Assembly (NCBI GenBank): GCA_947499775.1
Contig: CANMPY010000116.1
Coordinates: forward strand, 1-6,378
Origin: Bacteroidota bacterium
Lineage (GTDB): Bacteria; Bacteroidota; Bacteroidia; NS11-12g; UBA9320
Direction of reading: 5' to 3'
DNA: 6,378 bases
Made by a program: the position numbers and the translations under genes. The notes below the pieces were generated by a model. That model was given only the letters and a program-made list of their open reading frames with translations. It was not told the origin of the DNA and made no database searches. Shown here one piece after another: positions 1 through 5,612 of the stretch (position 1 is the first letter of the stretch; every line of letters starts with the position of its first letter).

Positions 1-1224
1 AGTGCTGCTGTTTAATAAAGGATCGGCAATAATTTTGCTCCATAAGATATTAGCCTCATTAAAAGTTTCGGGCGGTTGTGCCGATGGATCTTTTAAGGTG
101 GCATTAAATGGCGTGGTTTCACCTAAATCAACAAAAGGAACTAAATTCCGGTTATCATTAAACGATTTATTTCGATTGGTTACCCAAACTTCAATATAAT
201 TTATAAAGGCAGCCGATTGAACAATTGGCAATAAACTTAGTGCATTGTCGTATTGATCTTTAAAAAATTGACCTACAAAGAAATGTTTGTTAGCTTCGTA
301 ATTATGAGCTTGAATATCAAATTTAGTTATTTGAGCTCCTCCACTTACTTCAGTTTCGCTTGTTTGTCCGCGTTGCTGTGTGGCGATACTTGTAACCATC
401 AGCTTGCCAAATTGCATCTGGGTTTTTATTCCAAACAAACTTTGTCCTGCTTGAATTAAACTGCCATTAAGCGGTAAACTCACATTGCCAAGTTCTACCT
501 TTTTTAATATATCATCTTCGGCCCCTTCCCAGTTCAATTTTATTTGATTTTCAAATTCGAAGGTTGCATCGGTATCGTAATTGGTATTTATTTTTAATTT
601 GTCTCCGATTTGACCAGCCACACTTACCTGCATTTTTATTTTAAAATCAGGCGTTCCGCTTTTTTGTTGCCTTATTGGAATGGCAGGATTACGTACTACA
701 TTGTAGCTTCCACCAAATGTTGCTTCGGCAGATCCCGATGGTTTAATGTCGATCAGACCAGGTCCGAAAATTAAATCGGTGGCATCAGGAACTTTTAGAG
801 TGTTAGGAACCACTCCCGAACTGCGAACAAAGTTAGTGGCTTTACTTTTTGATTGAAAATAGTCCTTCTGTTCTTTTTCGTTCAATTCCTTTAAATAATC
901 GGAAAAAGATTTTGATTTTGGAGCACTTAAATTGCGATTGCCTAATGTTTCTCGTTCAATATAGGAATTATTAGCAGCATCGTATTCGGTTTGTTTTTTA
1001 AGTACTTCAGGGTCTTTTAGGTCGAACCGACTATTTTTAAAATTGTTATCGTAGGGTTTCTTTGATTTTAAAGGGAATTTTAATTTAGAGCTATCTTTTT
1101 TTGTTGAGTCTTTTCCAAAAATAACCTGCTCATACGAAATATTGTCGTTGGAGCTAAAGGAGATTAAAGAAATACCAAAGGCCGCTAATGCAACCAAAAG
1201 AATGCGGGTAATAATACTTTTCAA
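1..1224 (-). CDS. sprA: SprA, T9SS outer-membrane translocon / gliding motility protein (N-terminal 408 codons, partial)
   Basis: The minus-strand frame stays open from 1224 to the window edge, so the C-terminal part is missing; family members are about 2,300-2,400 residues. SprA is the very large outer-membrane beta-barrel through which T9SS cargo leaves the cell, and it is needed for gliding in Flavobacterium. Visible: a hydrophobic signal peptide (residues 2-25, basic K2/R7 then a Leu/Ala/Ile core), a low-complexity Lys/Asn/Ser-rich stretch (about 38-130), then the conserved SprA N-terminal region from about 145, with VPDATDLIFGPGLIDIKPSG, later GNVSLPLNGSLIQAGQSLFG, and FINYIEVWVTNRN. Start choice: an in-frame TAA lies two codons upstream of TTG 1222-1224 and no in-frame ATG occurs for about 190 codons, so TTG is the only start that keeps the signal peptide. 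It lies 69 nt downstream of ruvA, the order known from Flavobacterium. Family recognition is from remembered motifs, but they are strong. Confidence 0.93.
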   Translation of the reverse strand, partial: MKSIITRILLVALAAFGISLISFSSNDNISYEQVIFGKDSTKKDSSKLKFPLKSKKPYDNNFKNSRFDLKDPEVLKKQTEYDAANNSYIERETLGNRNLSAPKSKSFSDYLKELNEKEQKDYFQSKSKATNFVRSSGVVPNTLKVPDATDLIFGPGLIDIKPSGSAEATFGGSYNVVRNPAIPIRQQKSGTPDFKIKMQVSVAGQIGDKLKINTNYDTDATFEFENQIKLNWEGAEDDILKKVELGNVSLPLNGSLIQAGQSLFGIKTQMQFGKLMVTSIATQQRGQTSETEVSGGAQITKFDIQAHNYEANKHFFVGQFFKDQYDNALSLLPIVQSAAFINYIEVWVTNRNKSFNDNRNLVPFVDLGETTPFNATLKDPSAQPPETFNEANILWSKIIADPLLNSST

Positions 1225-1280
1225 CGGTTAATGTAAAATTTGGTAAAGTCTCCTTATAGTTTCGTTTTTTTAATAATTTT

Positions 1281-1288
1281 CAAAAATA
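1281..1288 (-). promoter_or_regulatory. Possible -7 box (TATTTTTG) upstream of sprA
   Basis: The minus strand reads TATTTTTG in the ruvA-sprA gap, matching the Bacteroidota -7 consensus TAnnTTTG, 57 nt before the TTG start. No TTTG or TTG element lies 19-21 nt upstream, and such an AT-rich octamer is easily met by chance. sprA may instead be read through from ruvA. Confidence 0.28.
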
Positions 1289-1293
1289 TACAT

Positions 1294-1878
1294 TTAAAGG
1301 TATTTAAATGCATCTTTAACAAGGCTTTCGGTTGTGGCGTTTTCACCTTGTTCTTTGCTCACCCTTAATAACGCCTTTTCGGCTGTAGCTCTTACAAAAC
1401 CCAATGCTTGCATAGCTTGTAAGGCCTCATCAAAGGCGCTACTTATTATTCCAGGAATGTTTATACTGCCTCCGCCAATTTTTCCAATTTTATCGTGTAA
1501 TTCTAAAATTAGCCTTTGTGCTGCTTTTGGTCCTATGCCTTTCACTGATTGTAATAACGGTGCATCTTTCCTGATTATTGCATTTATTAGGGCATCTTCA
1601 TTTAACGATGACAGTAATATGCGCGCTGTATTTGCGCCAACCCCACTAACTGAAATTAAATGACGAAAAACTTCTCTTTCTTTTTCGGTAAAAAAACCAA
1701 ATAATGTATGGCTATCTTCCGAAATAACTTGGTGCACCTGTAGCCTAGCTTGGCCTAATGCCTTCATTTTTTCGAAGGTATAAACTGAGATATTAATATG
1801 AAAACCAAGACCATTGCAATTAATTACCGCATAAGCCGGAGTGAGCTTTTCAATTTTACCTTCGATAAAGTCGTACAT
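1294..1878 (-). CDS. ruvA: Holliday junction branch migration complex subunit RuvA
   Basis: RuvA binds four-way DNA junctions as a tetramer and loads the RuvB helicase, which drives branch migration before RuvC resolution in recombinational repair. At 194 residues it has the normal family length. All three domains are visible: an OB fold (about 1-63) with the acidic pair E54-D55 in ISEDSHTLFGFF, matching the acidic pin that separates strands at the crossover in E. coli RuvA; two helix-hairpin-helix motifs, LISVSGVGANTARILLS (74-90) and SVKGIGPKAAQRLILEL (111-127); a Gly-rich linker (about 132-146); and the small C-terminal RuvB-contacting domain (about 147-194, DEALQAMQALGF). The start is ATG at 1878 with no clear Shine-Dalgarno. 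It lies between a small membrane-protein gene (78-nt gap) and sprA (69-nt gap), all on one strand. No ruvB or ruvC is in the window. Confidence 0.97.
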   Translation of the reverse strand: MYDFIEGKIEKLTPAYAVINCNGLGFHINISVYTFEKMKALGQARLQVHQVISEDSHTLFGFFTEKEREVFRHLISVSGVGANTARILLSSLNEDALINAIIRKDAPLLQSVKGIGPKAAQRLILELHDKIGKIGGGSINIPGIISSAFDEALQAMQALGFVRATAEKALLRVSKEQGENATTESLVKDAFKYL

Positions 1879-1956
1879 GAATTTAATAAAAAAACAATTT
1901 TACGGTAATTTTTTAATAACTAAGCCACCGAAATAAAAGCAATGACGGAATTTGAC

Positions 1957-2379
1957 CTAAAATTTATAAATAACTTTTTCGTCAGCGCTAGCTTGGCATA
2001 TTTTACTCCCAAGCCAAGTCATAGGGATGAAAATAATTGAACCTGCAACCACCATCCACAATGGATGTGGAATGATTAATAAATAGATGAAACCAAACAT
2101 GGTTAAGGTAATCCCTATAATTACAATTGGAATAAAATGATTGCCGGTCTTAATTTTTGTACTTACAAAACCGGCGAGTAAAGATGAAAGCGCATATCCA
2201 ATTAAAATTGAAATTAAATTTTGCATTGGTGTTGTATTCATATTTTCATATAATACTGTAATATCTTGAAAATCAAAAGAATTGTTAAGGGGGAACATAG
2301 CCATTACGGCATATTCGGATAGAGATATGGATAATAAACCTGTGAGCAGACCAATACTGATGCTTATTAAATATTTCAT
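1957..2379 (-). CDS. Small four-helix integral membrane protein, function unknown
   Basis: I do not recognise this family. The 140-residue protein has four clear hydrophobic segments, at about 4-28, 53-74, 82-103 and 107-127. A polar loop of about 23 residues (30-52) lies between the first two, only a short loop with a Pro-His-Pro turn (104-106) lies between the last two, and the tail is short and charged (DEKVIYKF). No catalytic or metal motif stands out. I start at ATG 2379 rather than the in-frame TTG at 2388: the ATG puts a Lys directly before the first helix, and the TTG would add only LNF and press further against the inverted repeat. It ends in TAG. A promoter-like element and a palindrome lie directly upstream, so it may be transcribed on its own or with ruvA. 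An inner-membrane location is inferred from hydrophobicity only. Confidence 0.72.
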   Translation of the reverse strand: MKYLISISIGLLTGLLSISLSEYAVMAMFPLNNSFDFQDITVLYENMNTTPMQNLISILIGYALSSLLAGFVSTKIKTGNHFIPIVIIGITLTMFGFIYLLIIPHPLWMVVAGSIIFIPMTWLGSKICQASADEKVIYKF

Positions 2380-2397
2380 GAAGTTCAAAAAATTGTC

Positions 2398-2423
2398 AAT
2401 TACAAACCTAAAGGTTTGTAATT
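2398..2423. repeat. Perfect 11-bp inverted repeat, 4-nt spacer
   Basis: The left arm AATTACAAACC (2398-2408) and right arm GGTTTGTAATT (2413-2423) are exact reverse complements around TAAA. It lies 14 nt past the end of the hydrolase gene and 18 nt before the ATG of the membrane-protein gene. Read on the minus strand, the hairpin is followed 5 nt later by six Ts, so it could be a terminator for the hydrolase. The stem has only two G/C pairs at its loop end plus one internal one, which is weak for a terminator. It also covers the -7-like box of the next gene, so an operator is the other reading. Confidence 0.75.
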
Positions 2424-2434
2424 AATATGTCAAC
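2403..2434 (-). promoter_or_regulatory. Candidate Bacteroidota-type promoter for the small membrane-protein gene
   Basis: On the minus strand GTTG (2434-2431) is followed after exactly 20 nt by TAGGTTTG (2410-2403). The Bacteroidota vegetative consensus is TTTG, 19-21 nt, TAnnTTTG, so the -7 box matches fully and the -33 box in three of four positions. Transcription would start around 2396-2398, giving a leader of under 20 nt before ATG 2379. This is the best two-part promoter match I found in the window. Confidence 0.5.
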
Positions 2435-2436
2435 TT

Positions 2437-3072
2437 TTATTTTACAAAAGGGTTGTTGATTTTTTCGAATCCAATTTTGGTTTCATTACCATGGCCCGGA
2501 TGAACTGTATAGTCGTCAGGCAGGGTATAAAGTTTACTTCGAATAGAGTTAGCTAAAACATCAAAATTGCCGCCAGGCAAATCAGTTCTTCCAATACTTC
2601 CTTCAAAAAGTACGTCGCCACCAATAATCCATTTTTGTGCATGATTTATAAAGCAAATGCTACCTGGAGAATGACCGGGTGTAAATACAATTTCTAATGC
2701 AGTAGAGCCAATTGATAGTATATCGCCTTCCTTTAAAAAAACGCTTGGTTCAGGTGAAGGATTATAGGGAATGTTATACTGCTCAGCAATTCGAGGCCCT
2801 GCATTGAGTACGTATAAATCATCATTGTGCATAGCCAATTCAATCTTATATAAATCGACTACAAAGGCATTGCCCAAAATATGATCGATATGAGCGTGCG
2901 TATTTAATAATATTTTAGGCTTTAGGTTATTAGTAGTAATGTAATTTGATAAAATGGTTTCCTCTTCTTTATTACAACATCCCGGATCAACAATGGCGCA
3001 CTCAAGGTTATCATCTATTAAAAGGTATGTATTTTCAGAAAAATAATTGAATGTAAATTTTTGAATATACAA
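2437..3072 (-). CDS. Metallo-beta-lactamase-fold hydrolase, glyoxalase II-like
   Basis: A cytosolic dinuclear-metal hydrolase (211 residues) of the short glyoxalase-II-like group (YcbL/GloB-like), which lacks the C-terminal helical substrate domain of classical glyoxalase II. Metal ligands are complete: the HxHxDH motif at H59, H61, D63, H64; H134 in TPGHSPGS; D153 in GGDVLF; and H194 in HPGHG. The pattern GRTDLPGG (161-168) before the last ligand is usual in this group. The substrate is probably a thioester such as S-lactoylglutathione or another thiol adduct, but nothing here fixes it. There is no signal peptide. Start: upstream, an in-frame TGA is followed by no ATG, and TTG 3072 gives the family-like opening FTFNYFSENTYLL, so TTG is chosen. 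It lies 93 nt downstream of the lipoamide dehydrogenase gene on the same strand and may be co-transcribed with it. Confidence 0.88.
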   Translation of the reverse strand: MYIQKFTFNYFSENTYLLIDDNLECAIVDPGCCNKEEETILSNYITTNNLKPKILLNTHAHIDHILGNAFVVDLYKIELAMHNDDLYVLNAGPRIAEQYNIPYNPSPEPSVFLKEGDILSIGSTALEIVFTPGHSPGSICFINHAQKWIIGGDVLFEGSIGRTDLPGGNFDVLANSIRSKLYTLPDDYTVHPGHGNETKIGFEKINNPFVK

Positions 3073-3165
3073 AATGGAGATTATTTTAAAAAATAGGAAT
3101 GTAATTTGCGTTCATGATACGCGCTACGCACACTTTTATTTAGGAAATTTGTAGGTATTAAAAGC

Positions 3166-4551
3166 TTATAAATGAATAACTTCGTCATAGGCTGCGGCTG
3201 TAGCTTCCATAATGGCTTCGCTCATTGTAGGGTGAGGATGTACAGATTTGATAATTTCCTGTCCTGTAGTTTCAAGTTTTCTTGCAACTACAGCCTCGGC
3301 AATCATTTCGGTAACATTAGCCCCCACCATATGACAACCTAACCACTCACCGTATTTGGCATCAAAAATTACCTTTACAAAACCATCTTTGGCACCTGAA
3401 GCACTTGCTTTACCAGATGCTGCAAACGGAAATTTGCCAATTTTCAATTCGTATCCTTTTTCCCTAGCTTGCTTCTCTGTTAGCCCTACCGACGCTACTT
3501 CTGGCCAACAATAGGTACATCCAGGAATATTATTATAATCTAGAGGCTCGGGGTGATGACCTGCAATTTTTTCAACACAAATAATTCCTTCAGCGCTAGC
3601 CACGTGGGCCAAAGCTTGTCCCGAAACAATATCTCCAATAGCATGAACGCCTTCAACATTAGTTTGATAAAATTCATTTACTACTATCTTGCCCTTATCT
3701 GTTTTAATGCCAAGGGTTTCAAGTCCTAAATTTTCAAGATTGGTTTGTACTCCAGCTGCAGATAAAACAATCTCACATTCGCGTATTTCTTCGCCTTTAG
3801 GAGTATTTATCTTTACTTTACACAAGCCATTACTAGTATCTACCGATTCAACAGATGAAGCAGTTAATATTTCAATGCCTTTCGATTTTAGTATTTTTTC
3901 CATGGCTTTGCTCACATCTTCATCTTCAACTGGAAGTATATTAGGCAAAAACTCTACTAAGGTAACCTTGGTTCCTAAAGCGTTATAAAAATAGGCAAAT
4001 TCGGTACCTATGGCTCCCGAACCTATAACAATCATAGTTTTTGGCAATTCTGTCAATACCATAGCTTCACGGTACCCAATTATTTTTTTACCATCTATTT
4101 TAATGTTAGGTAATTCTCGGCTTCTGGCTCCTGTTGCTAAAATAATATTTTTAGCTTCGTGTATTTCTTTGATGCCATCTTTTTCAACTTCAATTTTTCC
4201 TTTAGTCACTAATTTTCCATACCCATTTATAACAGTTATTTTGTTTTTTTTCATCAAAAACTGTACCCCTTTGCTCATATTTGTTGCCACATTGCGGCTA
4301 CGCGCTACAACCGCCCCAAAATCAGCACTAGCTTCTGGTACTAAAATTCCATAATCTTTGGCATGAGTTATATATTCAAAAACTTGTGCTGATTTTAAGA
4401 GGGCTTTTGTGGGGATACATCCCCAATTAAGGCAAATGCCACCAATCTCAGCCTTCTCTATTATCGCCACATTTAGGCCTAATTGCGATGCTCTTATTGC
4501 TGCTACATAGCCTCCAGGGCCACTACCTATTACGATCAAATCAAATGTCAT
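3166..4551 (-). CDS. lpdA: Dihydrolipoyl dehydrogenase (E3)
   Basis: A homodimeric FAD enzyme that reoxidises dihydrolipoamide with NAD+ in pyruvate and 2-oxoglutarate dehydrogenase complexes and the glycine cleavage system. The 461-residue length is normal. Visible in order: the FAD dinucleotide motif GSGPGG (9-14) with E32 at the end of the fold's second strand; the redox disulphide C40/C45 in GGICLNWGCIPTK; the second FAD motif ATGARSRELP (139-148); the NAD-binding motif GSGAIG (177-182); HAIGDIV near 305-311; and the dimer-interface catalytic pair H440/E445 in HPHPTMSEA. All catalytic residues are intact. Start is ATG 4551, three residues before the first beta strand. No E1, E2 or gcv genes adjoin it, so which complex it serves cannot be told here; as a stand-alone gene it may serve several. 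A -7-like box lies 49 nt upstream. The residues are diagnostic against mercuric or glutathione reductase. Confidence 0.96.
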   Translation of the reverse strand: MTFDLIVIGSGPGGYVAAIRASQLGLNVAIIEKAEIGGICLNWGCIPTKALLKSAQVFEYITHAKDYGILVPEASADFGAVVARSRNVATNMSKGVQFLMKKNKITVINGYGKLVTKGKIEVEKDGIKEIHEAKNIILATGARSRELPNIKIDGKKIIGYREAMVLTELPKTMIVIGSGAIGTEFAYFYNALGTKVTLVEFLPNILPVEDEDVSKAMEKILKSKGIEILTASSVESVDTSNGLCKVKINTPKGEEIRECEIVLSAAGVQTNLENLGLETLGIKTDKGKIVVNEFYQTNVEGVHAIGDIVSGQALAHVASAEGIICVEKIAGHHPEPLDYNNIPGCTYCWPEVASVGLTEKQAREKGYELKIGKFPFAASGKASASGAKDGFVKVIFDAKYGEWLGCHMVGANVTEMIAEAVVARKLETTGQEIIKSVHPHPTMSEAIMEATAAAYDEVIHL

Positions 4552-4599
4552 AGTTTGTTATATTTTAATAAAAATTTAATGCAAATGCATTTTAGGCTG

Positions 4600-4607
4600 C
4601 AAAGATA
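4600..4607 (-). promoter_or_regulatory. Possible -7 box (TATCTTTG) for lpdA
   Basis: The minus strand reads TATCTTTG, a full match to TAnnTTTG, with 48 nt between it and ATG 4551. No TTTG or TTG lies 19-21 nt upstream, so only the -7 half is supported. The gap before lpdA and the separate function of the upstream genes make a promoter here likely. Confidence 0.4.
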
Positions 4608-4633
4608 ATTGTATTTGCGAATTATGAAGTTTG

Positions 4634-4679
4634 AAAATTTAGCTCAAATTAATCAGTGTGATTACACGCTTTAAATTTT
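4634..4679. repeat. Nested inverted repeat, possible terminator or structured RNA
   Basis: AAAATTTA (4634-4641) pairs with TAAATTTT (4672-4679). GC (4642-4643) can continue onto GC (4668-4669) with a two-T bulge. Inside, TAATCA (4650-4655) pairs with TGATTA (4659-4664) around GTG. The outer stem is almost all A/T, so stability is modest. Read on the minus strand it is about 90 nt past the end of the second secreted-protein gene and upstream of the lpdA -7 box. Confidence 0.4.
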
Positions 4680-4721
4680 GAGTGTTTTACAGATTATTTA
4701 ACATAGCTATAGAGTAAATAT

Positions 4722-4743
4722 GTATGAAAATTTGCATTCATAC
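4722..4743. repeat. 7-bp inverted repeat downstream of the secreted-protein gene
   Basis: GTATGAA (4722-4728) and TTCATAC (4737-4743) are exact reverse complements around an 8-nt loop. It begins 29 nt past the stop codon at 4773 on the transcribed strand. It could be part of a weak terminator, but no T run follows on the minus strand. Confidence 0.4.
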
Positions 4744-4772
4744 CTGTGTTGTCCTAGATCTACTATTGGCTA

Positions 4773-5612
4773 TTAGAAACAAAGTTTACCATGAAAACTT
4801 CCTTCCTCAGTAAGTAATTGATAAACATAAATAGAATGTTTGTTTTTGTTTAAATCCATTTTTGGAATTAAATCGCCATCCTTTATGGAATTATTTTGAT
4901 ACACAATCATTCCATTTAACGAAAGTATGCAAAGCGAAATAATTCTGTGGGCTCCTGATGATACTACAATAGAATTTTGACTTAGCATTAAGGAAGGTTT
5001 TTTAATTTCATGCGACTGAACACCAATACTATTGGCTGAAAAGCGAATTTTATGGCTCGACAAAAACAATTGATCTCCTGTGGCTTTATCGTTTTTATTT
5101 GTAGCATTGGTGGCATAGTAAAACATAACAGTCCCTTTATTGGTTGTTGGGGCCTGCCATCTAAAGTTCCATTTATTTTTACCCGATGAAGTGGCTACAG
5201 TTCCGTCTGCTGTATGGGTAATATATCGGCGTTCGGTAACAGGTGCTTCACCATTAATAATATGGGTACGAAGGGGTTCGGTAAGCCACCATGTTCCAAC
5301 ATTTTTTTGTGTGGCACTGTCGATAGCCACAATCTGAAACCCAAACTTTTCAGATCCTGGAAAATTTATTTCTACCGAAATACCATAGGAACCATTCAGG
5401 TTATACGTATTGCTAGGATTGCTAAAAATAAACGAATTAACAGGGCTATCTTTTGTTGTACTTGCATCGCTATGGCAACCCGACCTATTGCAGGTTTTTT
5501 CTCCTGGAGCACCTGTGCTAGAAGGATGCCCACCAGAAGTTTTATTAATGGCATTTATAAAGATTAATGAAGCCAAAAGTGTAAAAAAAGAGAATGTAAT
5601 TTTTTTAATCAT
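4773..5612 (-). CDS. Secreted choice-of-anchor V-type protein with CX4CH motif (complete paralogue)
   Basis: A 279-residue exported protein. Residues 1-22 form a signal peptide (KK, then a Phe/Leu/Ile core). Next comes GGHPSSTGAPGEKTC, leading into a C41-X4-C46-H47 motif, the Gly-Ala-Pro-Gly-then-Cys/His opening I associate with Bacteroidota proteins named for the choice-of-anchor V domain. A beta-rich domain follows (about 58-195) with GFQIVAID (91-98), RRYITHTADGT (128-138) and VMFYYATNATN. The last 65 or so residues (SLCILSLNGMIVYQ to the end) resemble a degenerate T9SS type A sorting domain, but the usual Pro-Asn-Pro opening is absent and the end is GKLCF instead of a basic Lys-Lys end. 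CX4CH can hold covalent heme in some cytochromes c, such as Desulfovibrio cytochrome c3; heme here is inference. The ATG overlaps the stop of the preceding paralogue by 8 nt, suggesting coupled translation. Biological role unknown. Confidence 0.82.
   Translation of the reverse strand: MIKKITFSFFTLLASLIFINAINKTSGGHPSSTGAPGEKTCNRSGCHSDASTTKDSPVNSFIFSNPSNTYNLNGSYGISVEINFPGSEKFGFQIVAIDSATQKNVGTWWLTEPLRTHIINGEAPVTERRYITHTADGTVATSSGKNKWNFRWQAPTTNKGTVMFYYATNATNKNDKATGDQLFLSSHKIRFSANSIGVQSHEIKKPSLMLSQNSIVVSSGAHRIISLCILSLNGMIVYQNNSIKDGDLIPKMDLNKNKHSIYVYQLLTEEGSFHGKLCF
5605..5612 (-). promoter_or_regulatory. Overlapping stop/start ATGATTAA between the paralogues
   Basis: The minus strand reads ATGATTAA. 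ATG (5612-5610) starts the downstream gene and TAA (5607-5605), in another frame, ends the upstream one. The 8-nt overlap and the lack of a Shine-Dalgarno sequence suggest that ribosomes ending the first gene restart on the second, so the two are one operon. Confidence 0.8.

Larger units (their letters stand above)
4552..4772. other. Gene-free stretch between lpdA and the secreted paralogue pair
   Basis: I see no coding frame of credible composition in these 221 nt. It should hold the end of the paralogue-pair transcript and the start of the lpdA transcript. It carries two inverted repeats (4634-4679 and 4722-4743), short perfect palindromes (ATAGCTAT, TAGATCTA) and a -7-like box (4600-4607). 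No strong G/C-rich terminator with a T tract is present. Confidence 0.6.

Noticed and set aside
2..459. Plus-strand open frames at the left edge
   Set aside because: They are antisense to sprA, whose conserved N-terminal region reads through without a break on the minus strand.
1334..1663. Plus-strand open frame of 109 codons
   Set aside because: It lies wholly antisense inside ruvA, whose residues and domains are fully conserved; its translation has no recognisable domain.
1891..1926. Search for a promoter upstream of ruvA
   Set aside because: The best -7 candidate, TAAAATTG on the minus strand, misses the consensus by one base and has no -33 partner at 19-21 nt.
2380..2388. In-frame TTG extension of the small membrane protein
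   Set aside because: It would add only three residues; the ATG at 2379 directly precedes the Lys and the first helix and is the simpler start.
3107..3130. TGCGT/ACGCA inverted repeat in the gap between lpdA and the hydrolase gene
   Set aside because: A 5-bp stem with a 14-nt loop and no T tract is within chance expectation.
3689..4354. Two plus-strand open frames of about 100 codons
   Set aside because: Both are antisense to the intact lipoamide dehydrogenase gene and look like by-products of its codon use.
4656..4667. GTGTGATTACAC resembling a Crp/Fnr half-site
   Set aside because: Only one TGTGA half is present at the expected spacing; the symmetry is better explained by the hairpin, and such sites are not well established in Bacteroidota.
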